From: an uncultured Bacilli bacterium
GTDB taxonomy: Bacteria; Bacillota_I; Bacilli_A; RF39; UBA660
Direction of reading: 5' to 3'
Assembly: GCA_944371325.1 (NCBI GenBank)
Contig: CALVXO010000012.1
Span: 1-50,218 of the forward strand
DNA: 50,218 nt
How positions within the stretch are numbered: position 1 is the first letter of the stretch; the number at the start of each line of letters is the position of its first letter. A program made the position numbers and the translations under genes. Below are positions 26,851-34,440 of this stretch, piece by piece. Under the pieces are notes generated by a model. That model was not told the origin of the DNA. It was given only the letters and a program-made list of their open reading frames with translations, and searched no databases.

Positions 26851-26892
26851 GACCTAAATTACGCGCGCGCGGAAAATTTTTAAAAGTTTTAC

Positions 26893-27117
26893 TTATTTTT
26901 TAGCTTTTTCAATTACAAACAATAAATCAATTAAGTAATAAATAAAATGTTTTTCTAATCCTTGTAATTTTAAAGTAATAATTAAATTTTTGCTACGTGT
27001 TCCAAATCTAAAATTATTGCTTATTTTAAATGTTTCTAAGAATAATTTTTCACTATCTATATTAGAATCAATTGTTAATTCTATTTCTTTTGAATTTTGT
27101 TTAATAAAAAAAGAAAC
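26893..27117 (-). pseudogene. 74-codon open frame without a start codon, in frame after the thioredoxin-reductase-like stop
   Basis: The frame runs from the TAG of the neighbouring reductase to a TAA with no ATG, GTG or TTG near its beginning. The translation looks protein-like (KEIELTIDSNID, FRFGTRSKNLIITLKLQG, FIYYLIDLLFVIEK). The first codons coincide with the terminator of the reductase gene. I do not recognise the family. It is probably a 5'-truncated remnant; the rest of 26766-27117 is the pilin promoter region. Confidence 0.3.
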
Positions 27118-27129
27118 CTAAATTTCTTT
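27104..27129 (-). terminator. Intrinsic terminator of the thioredoxin-reductase-like gene
   Basis: AAAGAAA/TTTCTTT stem whose loop holds the TAG stop codon, followed by a U-run. Confidence 0.55.
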
Positions 27130-27981
27130 CTTAACATTAATAGCAGCAATAGTGGCTTCACCAACAGCAGTAGTTAATTGATAAATATCTTTTTTAATAA
27201 TATCGCCACATGCAAATATATAATCTATATTTGTTTTCATTTTATTATCTACTACTATATAGCCATTATCTTTTTCTAAATTATTTAAAAATGATGTATT
27301 AGGTTCATATCCTATTGAAACAAACATACCATCTATTTTAAATGAACCTTTATTAGTAACAATTTCGGTTAATAGATTATCTTTTTTATTTAGTGTCTCT
27401 ATTACACAATTCAATTGCACTTCAATGTTATTTTTTTGATATATTTTATCTGCTAAACTTTCTTCACCTTTAAAAGATGAACCACGTCCAATTATAATAA
27501 CTTTTTTACATATATCAGATAAATATATTGCTTCTTCAATTGCAGAATTACTATATCCAACAACTGCTACAGTTTTATCTTTATATAAATTGCCATCACA
27601 TAGAGCACAATAACTTATGTTTTTTATATCATTAGTATTATCTAATTTACGAGCTTTTCTACCTATAGCAAGTATAACTTTATTAGTAGTTATTTCTTCT
27701 ATATCAGTTTTAACAACATGATCTTTAATATCTAATACTTTACCATACCTAATTTCTATACCTAAATTATTAACTTGTTCATAAATTTTATAAGCTAAAT
27801 CAGGTCCAGATATTTTATTAAATCCCGGATAATTTTCTATAACACTTATCTTATTTAATAATCCACCCGGAGCATCATTATCTAATAACAAAACATTAAC
27901 ATTCGATCTTTTTAAATATATTGAAGCAGTCATTCCAGCTATACCAGAACCTACCACCACACAATCAAAATCGTATTTCAT
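27118..27981 (-). CDS. Thioredoxin reductase-like FAD/NAD(P) oxidoreductase
   Basis: About 287 residues. FAD motif VVGSGIAGMTASIYLKRS at the N-terminus, NYPGF, the redox pair CALC near residue 131, the dinucleotide motif VVGYSNSAIEEAI, and the C-terminal FACGDI...QLTTAVGEATIAAIN. In classical TrxB the NADPH site has HRRxxxR; here the matching strand reads VIIIGRGSSFKGEE, so NADPH preference is doubtful. It may reduce thioredoxin or be a ferredoxin- or NADH-dependent relative. The ATG at 27981 overlaps the lgt 3' end and has AAGGAG 7 bp upstream. Confidence 0.88.
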   Translation of the reverse strand: MKYDFDCVVVGSGIAGMTASIYLKRSNVNVLLLDNDAPGGLLNKISVIENYPGFNKISGPDLAYKIYEQVNNLGIEIRYGKVLDIKDHVVKTDIEEITTNKVILAIGRKARKLDNTNDIKNISYCALCDGNLYKDKTVAVVGYSNSAIEEAIYLSDICKKVIIIGRGSSFKGEESLADKIYQKNNIEVQLNCVIETLNKKDNLLTEIVTNKGSFKIDGMFVSIGYEPNTSFLNNLEKDNGYIVVDNKMKTNIDYIFACGDIIKKDIYQLTTAVGEATIAAINVKKEI

Positions 27982-28780
27982 CAACATTCTCCTTATCATT
28001 ATATTGATTAGTAAATACAGTACCTCTTGATTTAACTAATAATAATATTAGACCAATGATTATTAAAGCCATAGAAACTATTTGAGCTATTTTAAAATCA
28101 AATAACATCAAACTATCTGTTCTTAATGATTCAATCATATATCTACCAATACCATACCATACAAAATATAATGCAGTTACTTGACCAATTTTACAGTATC
28201 TTCTTTTTCTAAATAATAATAGTAGTACAAATCCTATTAAACACCATATTGATTCATATAGGAAAGTAGGTTGATAGTATGTACCGTTAATATACATTCC
28301 TTCAATAATAAAATTAGGTAAGTGTAATGATTGTAAAAATGATAAGGAAGTTGCAGGTCCGTGAGCTTCACCATTAAAAAAATTACCCCATCTACCAATT
28401 GCTTGGCCTATTAATAATCCAACAGCTATAATATCTAACATTCTAAAAGTATTTACTTTATATTTTTTTGTATAAATTATTATAAATATTAATCCAAATA
28501 ATATACCACCGTGAATTGCTAATCCGCCTTCCCATATTTTAAATATATCAATTAAATGTTTACTATAATAACTCCATTCAAAAGCAACATAATATAGTCT
28601 AGCTCCGATTATTCCAAAAATTATTGTAAACAAAATTAAATTTAAAACATAATCTTCTGGAATTTTAAATTTTTTAGCTTCATTAATTATTAAAGATCCT
28701 CCTACAAAAACACCTAATAATATCATTACTGAATACCAATATATTTGAACTACACCTAAATCTAATAAAACAGGATTCAT
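27965..28780 (-). CDS. lgt: Prolipoprotein diacylglyceryl transferase
   Basis: About 271 residues with seven hydrophobic segments and the Lgt signature IGRWGNFFNGEAHG near residue 140. It attaches diacylglycerol to lipobox Cys of prolipoproteins; YidC in this window (lipobox LLTGC) is a likely client. The start at 28780 is preferred because AGAGGA lies 9 bp upstream. It is coupled by overlap to the reductase gene downstream. Confidence 0.95.
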   Translation of the reverse strand: MNPVLLDLGVVQIYWYSVMILLGVFVGGSLIINEAKKFKIPEDYVLNLILFTIIFGIIGARLYYVAFEWSYYSKHLIDIFKIWEGGLAIHGGILFGLIFIIIYTKKYKVNTFRMLDIIAVGLLIGQAIGRWGNFFNGEAHGPATSLSFLQSLHLPNFIIEGMYINGTYYQPTFLYESIWCLIGFVLLLLFRKRRYCKIGQVTALYFVWYGIGRYMIESLRTDSLMLFDFKIAQIVSMALIIIGLILLLVKSRGTVFTNQYNDKENVDEIRF

Positions 28781-28819
28781 TTTTATCATTCCTCTCTATA
28801 ATAATTATAACACAGAAAT

Positions 28820-29329
28820 TTAACCTTTAATAATATTTTCTAATCTAATAAGTGACTTATTTATATATTTTCTATTTATACCAACTATTGGTATATTTAA
28901 ACTTTTTATTTTTTGATATAATTTTTCCACAAATAAACCTTTTCTTTTTTCCATTCCTTTATTTGTATATATGTATTCAACACAACAAGATGGAGATTGT
29001 TCTATTCCTAAAATAGCTATAACTTGATATTCACTTGAAGATATTAATTTTATCTCATTAGCTACTTTATCAGCTAACATTTCGCAATGTTTATTAAATT
29101 CTTCTGTATCGTATTTACTAATACCTTTAGGATTTCTTATTAAAGAATTATTAAAACTACTTTCTGCACAAGGCATTTGTATTATATTTATATCATTTTC
29201 TATTAACAATTCTACAAATGGTTTAATACTTGATTTCCATTCATATTTAACTATACCTTGAGCTTGATATGCTTGCGCTAATAAACAAAATGGAACAAAA
29301 ACAAATTTTTTACTTCGATTATCTATCAT
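28820..29329 (-). CDS. TudS-related putative desulfidase (DUF523-like)
   Basis: A 169-residue protein. Three Cys positions match the DUF523/TudS pattern: Cys15 in FVPFCLLAQ, Cys54 in QMPCAESS and Cys115/116 in QSPSCC. In TudS three Cys hold a 4Fe-4S cluster that removes sulfur from 2-thiouracil. The middle region is diverged from TudS, so the substrate is open. It overlaps the upstream PP-loop ATPase gene by 4 bp (ATGA), which implies a joint sulfur-transfer task. Confidence 0.7.
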   Translation of the reverse strand: MIDNRSKKFVFVPFCLLAQAYQAQGIVKYEWKSSIKPFVELLIENDINIIQMPCAESSFNNSLIRNPKGISKYDTEEFNKHCEMLADKVANEIKLISSSEYQVIAILGIEQSPSCCVEYIYTNKGMEKRKGLFVEKLYQKIKSLNIPIVGINRKYINKSLIRLENIIKG

Positions 29330-30024
29330 AAAAATTTACCTTCGATCATTGTGTTTTCATATTTTTTTATTAAATAAATAGTTTTTTCTTTTAATAAATC
29401 TTCATATACATTTTTTACTGATTTTATTATTTTATCATCAATATTTTTAATTGGCATTCCAATTAAACATTGTGATTCTAAAGTTTTAGGAACAAATCCT
29501 CTTACCAATATTTCATTTTTTACATTAAAATCAGATGTTTCGTCTAATAATGGATAAACTATTTTAATATTGTATATTTTAAATAATTGTTTAAAACATT
29601 CTATCATTTCATCTTGTTCAATTGCAAATAATTGACTCTTTCTAGCCCCATCTACTACTATATTTATATTATTCTTTTTAGCTTCAATAATAGTTACTAT
29701 ATACATAGCTAAACGACAGGATAAACAATTAAATTGAGATATTGGAACTTCACCATATTTTTCAATTATCTTACTTGGCAATAAATTATAATATAGTAAT
29801 AGTAATTCTCTCCATATAGCAGAAACATTTTTTATGCCTATAAATTTTACTCTAGTATCTCCATATTTTTTAATCAATTTATTAATATTATATTTTACAT
29901 TTTTAGACTGTAAGCCACAGCCGTTTTCATAAGTTATTAAATTAACATTATATCCTTGTTCTAACATCTTTAAAGTACTTAAAAAACTATCTTTTCCACC
30001 TGAAAATAAAATTATTGCTTCCAT
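29326..30024 (-). CDS. PP-loop ATP pyrophosphatase family protein (thiolation-type)
   Basis: A 232-residue protein with the PP-loop SGGKDS at residues 8-13 in an N-terminal alpha-hydrolase fold. Cys occur as C36, CxxC at 100-103 (FNCLSCRLAMY) and C186 (LESQCLIGM), a layout that could bind an Fe-S cluster or zinc as in TtcA/TtuA-type thiolases. PP-loop enzymes adenylate a carbonyl before adding N or S. It lacks the THUMP domain of ThiI and the signatures of QueC or MnmA. Coupled to the desulfidase-like gene; 8 bp after uvrB. Confidence 0.65.
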   Translation of the reverse strand: MEAIILFSGGKDSFLSTLKMLEQGYNVNLITYENGCGLQSKNVKYNINKLIKKYGDTRVKFIGIKNVSAIWRELLLLYYNLLPSKIIEKYGEVPISQFNCLSCRLAMYIVTIIEAKKNNINIVVDGARKSQLFAIEQDEMIECFKQLFKIYNIKIVYPLLDETSDFNVKNEILVRGFVPKTLESQCLIGMPIKNIDDKIIKSVKNVYEDLLKEKTIYLIKKYENTMIEGKFL

Positions 30025-30032
30025 TCTTACAC

Positions 30033-31973
30033 CTACTCACTTTTATATTCAAATAAAATATCTCTTAATTCCATAGCTCTTTCGAAATCTAAATTTTTTG
30101 CTGCCTCTTTCATTTCTCTTTCAATATCAATCATTAATTTTTGTTTATCTTTCTTAGATATTTTTTCTTTTTCAATTTCTTTATTATTCGTAACAACTTC
30201 TCTTATTTCTTTAATAATAGTTTTAGGCATTATATTGTGTTTAATATTATATTCTTCTTGAATTTTTCTTCTTCTGTTTGTTTCTTTTATTGCTTTATCC
30301 ATAGAATCACTAATAGTATCAGCATACATTATAACTCTACCATTTGCATTTCTAGCAGCTCTACCTATCGTTTGAATTAAACTTCTTTCACTTCTTAAAA
30401 AGCCTTGTTTATCAGCATCTAATATTGCTACCAAACTTACTTCAGGTATATCTAAACCTTCTCTTAATAAGTTAATACCTACTAAAACATCATATTTACC
30501 TTTTCGTAAATCATTAATAATTCTTAATCTTTCTAATGTTTTAACTTCCGTATGAAGATAAGCTACTTTAATATCAATTTTCTTTAAATAATTAGTTAAT
30601 TCTTCCGCCATTCTAATAGTCAGAGTAGTAATCAATGTTCTTTCATTTTTATTTATTTGGTTATTTATTTCATTTACTAAATCATCTATTTGATTTTTCG
30701 ATTTTCTTACTTCTATAATTGGATCTAATAAACCTGTTGGTCTAATTATTTGTTCAACAAATTTATAATTAGTTTTTTCTAACTCATAATCTCCAGGTGT
30801 AGCAGATACACAAATGACTTGATTTATCTTACTTTCAAATTCATTAAATTTTAATGGTCTATTATCTAGTGCACTAGGTAATCTAAAACCATAATTAACT
30901 AAAACTTCTTTTCTAGCTCGATCACCATTATACATTCCTCTTACCTGAGGTAGAGTAACATGTGATTCATCAACTACCATTAAAAAGTCTTTATCAAAAA
31001 AATCAATCAATGTAGTAGGGGTAGCACCTGGTTCTTTTAAAGCAATATGTCTAGAGTAATTTTCGACGCCTCGACAAAAGCCTGTTTCTTCTAACATTTC
31101 CAAATCATAATTGGTTCTTTCCTGTAGTCTTTGATATTCTAATAATTTGTTTTCACTTTTAAATTTTTCTAATTGTTGTTCTAATTCTTTTCTTATATTT
31201 TTAATTGCTATTTTTAATTTATCTTCACTAGTTACAAAGTGACTAGCAGGGAAAATTGTTATAGATTTCTTATTATTTATTATTTTATTGGTCAATATAT
31301 CTACTTCTAATATTTTATCAATTTCATCACCAAAAAATTCAATTCTAATAGCATGACTATGTTGATTTATTGGAACTATTTCTAATATATCGCCTCTAAC
31401 TCTAAAAGATCCTCTTTTTAAATCTAAATTATTTCTTTCATATAACATTTCCACTAATTTTTCTAAAATATCATTTCTTTCAACGTTATCACCTACATTT
31501 AAAGTTAAAGTTTTGTTTTTATATTCTTCTTTTTCACCAATACCATATATACATGATACAGAAGCAACTACTATAACATCTCTTCTATTTAATAAAGAAG
31601 ATGTAGCAGAGTGCCTTAGTTCATCTATTTCATCATTAATAGATGCATCTTTTTCAATATATGTATCAGTCTTAGCTACATATGCTTCTGGTTGATAATA
31701 GTCATAATAAGAAACAAAATATTCTACTCGATTATTAGGAAACAACTCTTTTAATTCTGCATATAATTGACCAGCTAAAGTTTTATTGTGAGCTAAAACT
31801 AGAGTAGGCTTATTAACTTCTTTTATTACATTTGCAATTGTAAAAGTTTTACCTGTTCCTGTTGCACCTAATAATACTTGGTATTTTTTTTTATTATTTA
31901 TTCCATCTACTAATTCTTTAATAGCCTCTGGTTGATCACCACTTGGTTTATATTTAGATACTAATTCAAACAT
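30033..31973 (-). CDS. uvrB: Excinuclease ABC subunit B
   Basis: About 646 residues with Walker [15 protein letters not shown], the damage-probing beta hairpin ([11 protein letters not shown]), helicase motifs ([20 protein letters not shown]) and a C-terminal UVR motif that contacts UvrC. It verifies lesions delivered by UvrA; uvrA is not next to it here. The start at 31973 has GGTGAT upstream; four extra upstream codons are unlikely to be used. Confidence 0.97.
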   Translation of the reverse strand: MFELVSKYKPSGDQPEAIKELVDGINNKKKYQVLLGATGTGKTFTIANVIKEVNKPTLVLAHNKTLAGQLYAELKELFPNNRVEYFVSYYDYYQPEAYVAKTDTYIEKDASINDEIDELRHSATSSLLNRRDVIVVASVSCIYGIGEKEEYKNKTLTLNVGDNVERNDILEKLVEMLYERNNLDLKRGSFRVRGDILEIVPINQHSHAIRIEFFGDEIDKILEVDILTNKIINNKKSITIFPASHFVTSEDKLKIAIKNIRKELEQQLEKFKSENKLLEYQRLQERTNYDLEMLEETGFCRGVENYSRHIALKEPGATPTTLIDFFDKDFLMVVDESHVTLPQVRGMYNGDRARKEVLVNYGFRLPSALDNRPLKFNEFESKINQVICVSATPGDYELEKTNYKFVEQIIRPTGLLDPIIEVRKSKNQIDDLVNEINNQINKNERTLITTLTIRMAEELTNYLKKIDIKVAYLHTEVKTLERLRIINDLRKGKYDVLVGINLLREGLDIPEVSLVAILDADKQGFLRSERSLIQTIGRAARNANGRVIMYADTISDSMDKAIKETNRRRKIQEEYNIKHNIMPKTIIKEIREVVTNNKEIEKEKISKKDKQKLMIDIEREMKEAAKNLDFERAMELRDILFEYKSE

Positions 31974-32018
31974 ATATATCACCATTTAATATTATATATC
32001 ATTTTTATTAAAATACAA

Positions 32019-32056
32019 AGAAAAACGATTTTTTGATTGCTCTACTAAATCGTTTT
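32019..32056 (-). terminator. Intrinsic terminator of the noc-like gene
   Basis: AAACGATTT/AAATCGTTT perfect stem, loop beginning AGTAGAG, then UUUUUCUUU. Confidence 0.7.
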
Positions 32057-32062
32057 ATACTA

Positions 32063-33664
32063 TTATTTTTCAATTTTAAATATAACTTGATATGAATCTT
32101 CAAAATCTATTTCCTCAACATCTACTGTGAATCCATATTTTTCTAGTGTTGATTCACATTCTCTAATTGTATTTAAAGCGACTTTAATATTAGGAACAGC
32201 AGCTTTAATTGTTGGAGTAGGTGTTATTTCTGAAACATTATTAACTGGTTTAGTAAATGTTTCTACATTAATATTACCAACATTTAATGATGGTTCAATT
32301 GGTTGATCTATAACTGGTATATCTGTTGTTGTTGGAGCAATTGGTACATCATAAATTGGAGCAGTCGTTTGACTTGTTTGATGTACTTTTGGCATGCTTG
32401 GCGCATTAAATGTTTGTGCTTGAGTTGCTTGAGGTACTTCTGGCATACTTGGTATATCAAATGATGGTACTTGAGTTGCTTGAGGTACTTCTGGCATACT
32501 TGGTGCTTCAAATGACGGTACTTGAGTTGCTTGAGGTACTTCTGGCATACTTGGTGCTTCAAATGATGGTACTTGAGTTGCTTGAGGTACTTCTGGCATA
32601 CTTGGTATATCAAATGATGGTGCTTGAGTTGCTTGAGGTACTTCTGGCATACTTGGTGCTTCAAATGATGGTACTTGAGTTGCTTGAGGTACTTCTGGCA
32701 TACTTGGTGCTTCAAATGATGGTGCTTGAGTTGCTTGATTACTAGTAGTATTTGATTGTGCTGTGTTATCCATATTAGTAAAGAAATTTTCTAATTTAAA
32801 ATTATCTTCATTATTTTTTTGTTCAACTGGTTGATCAAAAAAATTAAAGAATTTTCCAGTTGGTTGATGTTGTGGTTGTTCTTCAACAACTGGTGCATTC
32901 GATTTCAATAATTGATCTACATTAGCAACAGGTCTTTCTGGTTTAATAATATCTTGCGCATTTTGTTCAATAGCATCAATATTCATAAATCCAGGATTAT
33001 TTACTTCATTTATTGCGGAATCAGGTATTTGAACAACTTCTTCTGGTTTATTTAATTCTTCATTTAACATTTTATCAATCTCCTCATCTGTTTTTCTAAC
33101 TGTTAATCTTTCTTTTATTATTCTATTTAACATTTCTACTTGTTGTTTTTCATTTTTCAATTTTAATAATGATCTGGCATGTCTTTCAGATATTTTATTT
33201 TCAAGTAAAGCTTCTTGAACATCATCTGATAAATTAAGTAATCTTAAAGTATTTGCTATAGCTGATTGTGATTTGCCAACTTTTTTGGCTAATTCTTCTT
33301 GATTTATATAGCCCATATCTAATATTTTTTTATAAGATACTGCTTTTTCAATTGGAGTTAAATCTTCTCTTTGAACATTTTCAATTAATGCAATTTCGAC
33401 ACTATCTTTATCATTTAATTCTGATATGATGGCAGGTATTGTTTGTTTTCCAGCAACTTTACTTGCTTTATATCTACGTTCTCCTGCAATTATTTCATAT
33501 TTATTACCAATTTGTCTTACTACTATTGGTTGAATTACTCCATATTTTTGAATTGATAAAGCTAGTTCATTGATAGCATTTTCATCAAATTTAATACGAG
33601 GTTGAAATCTATTTGGTAATACATCTGATAGATTCAATTCAACTACTTTTCTTTCATTTTGCAC
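32063..33664 (-). CDS. noc: Noc-like ParB family protein with a Pro/Gln-rich tandem repeat linker
   Basis: A 533-residue protein. Residues 1-170 are a ParB/Noc core: LPNRFQPR, the CTP boxes GERRYKASK and ENVQRED, and an HTH with GKSQSAIANTLRLLNL and ISERHARSL, closest to Bacillus Noc. It also sits next to rsmG as noc does. At the four positions that separate ParB from Noc it has Gln133, Thr139, Asn144 and Arg161: the two specificity residues are Noc-type, the other two are not. About 310-425 hold seven copies of a 17-residue repeat (PQATQVPSFEAPSMPEV), then a small C-terminal domain. The N-terminal amphipathic helix by which Noc binds membrane is not evident. Probably a nucleoid occlusion or origin-organising protein. 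Confidence 0.8.
   Translation of the reverse strand: MQNERKVVELNLSDVLPNRFQPRIKFDENAINELALSIQKYGVIQPIVVRQIGNKYEIIAGERRYKASKVAGKQTIPAIISELNDKDSVEIALIENVQREDLTPIEKAVSYKKILDMGYINQEELAKKVGKSQSAIANTLRLLNLSDDVQEALLENKISERHARSLLKLKNEKQQVEMLNRIIKERLTVRKTDEEIDKMLNEELNKPEEVVQIPDSAINEVNNPGFMNIDAIEQNAQDIIKPERPVANVDQLLKSNAPVVEEQPQHQPTGKFFNFFDQPVEQKNNEDNFKLENFFTNMDNTAQSNTTSNQATQAPSFEAPSMPEVPQATQVPSFEAPSMPEVPQATQAPSFDIPSMPEVPQATQVPSFEAPSMPEVPQATQVPSFEAPSMPEVPQATQVPSFDIPSMPEVPQATQAQTFNAPSMPKVHQTSQTTAPIYDVPIAPTTTDIPVIDQPIEPSLNVGNINVETFTKPVNNVSEITPTPTIKAAVPNIKVALNTIRECESTLEKYGFTVDVEEIDFEDSYQVIFKIEK
32381..32737 (-). repeat. Seven tandem 51-bp repeats inside the noc-like gene
   Basis: The units encode PQATQ[VA]PSF[ED][AI]PSMPEV with few changes. 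The length is a multiple of three, so copy number can change without frameshift. The repeat also creates spurious long open frames on both strands. Confidence 0.9.
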
Positions 33665-33712
33665 AGAAAAACCCCTTCCTAATTCTTTTATAAATTAATA
33701 ATACTATATTTT

Positions 33713-33742
33713 GGGAAATAATGCAATAGTTTTTGGGAAATA
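33713..33742. promoter_or_regulatory. Two GGGAAATA motifs upstream of the noc-like gene
   Basis: TTTTGGGAAATA occurs twice, 22 bp apart (two helical turns), about 50 and 75 bp before the start codon. GGGAAAT equals one half of the Bacillus Noc-binding site ATTTCCCGGGAAAT, which suggests an autoregulatory site. This is inference. Confidence 0.4.
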
Positions 33743-33759
33743 AAAAAAATTTCTAAGAT

Positions 33760-34440
33760 TTATAGTGGTTTTTTCTTTATTTCACTATATTTTCTAGGAA
33801 ATTTTTTATCTGTTTTATTTAATTTTTTAATTTTAATTATTATTCTATTGCTTTGTTCAATCGGTAATAAAAATGAATTAGTTTCAATAATTTCACTATT
33901 TAACTTTAATAATGCATTATTTGCTTCTTCATTTTTACCTTTCATTGCAATAAAATAACCATTAATTTTTGTAAGTGGAATACAATATTCTAATAAAATA
34001 TTTAAAGGGGCTACTGCACGAGCAACAGTAATATCAAATTGTTTTTTATATTCTTCAGCCCTTGAATGAACTGTTTCAATATCTTTTAGATTTAATTCTT
34101 TAATAACAACATTTAAAAAATTTAATCTTTTATTTAATGAATCTAACAAAGTTACTTTTAAATTAGGAAACATTATTTTAAGAACTAGACCTGGAAAACC
34201 TGCTCCTGTTCCAACATCACATAAAGTTTCATATTTAGTTAGGTCAATTACTTTAGTTATTGTTAAACTATCATAAAAGTGTTTTAAATAGACATCTTTT
34301 TTTTCAGTAATTCCTGTTAAATTCATTACCTTATTATACTCTATTAATAATTCATAATATTTTTCTAATTGAATAAGTTGTAAATCAGTTATATTAATAT
34401 TTAATTTTTTTAATTCTTCTATAAATTTATCTTGATTCAT
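33760..34440 (-). CDS. rsmG: 16S rRNA guanine-527 N7-methyltransferase
   Basis: A 226-residue protein with the SAM site LCDVGTGAGFPGLVLKI and the RsmG segment ITVARAVAPLNILLEY. It methylates G527 of 16S rRNA; its loss gives low-level streptomycin resistance in other bacteria. It overlaps the mnmG 3' end by 14 bp and precedes the noc-like gene, the same order as in Bacillus. Confidence 0.96.
   Translation of the reverse strand: MNQDKFIEELKKLNINITDLQLIQLEKYYELLIEYNKVMNLTGITEKKDVYLKHFYDSLTITKVIDLTKYETLCDVGTGAGFPGLVLKIMFPNLKVTLLDSLNKRLNFLNVVIKELNLKDIETVHSRAEEYKKQFDITVARAVAPLNILLEYCIPLTKINGYFIAMKGKNEEANNALLKLNSEIIETNSFLLPIEQSNRIIIKIKKLNKTDKKFPRKYSEIKKKPL

Noticed and set aside
32308..32745. Long open frames on both strands overlapping the middle of the Noc-like gene
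   Set aside because: They are by-products of a 51-bp repeat free of stops in several frames. Their translations are pure low-complexity repeats, and the ParB frame is clearly the coding one.
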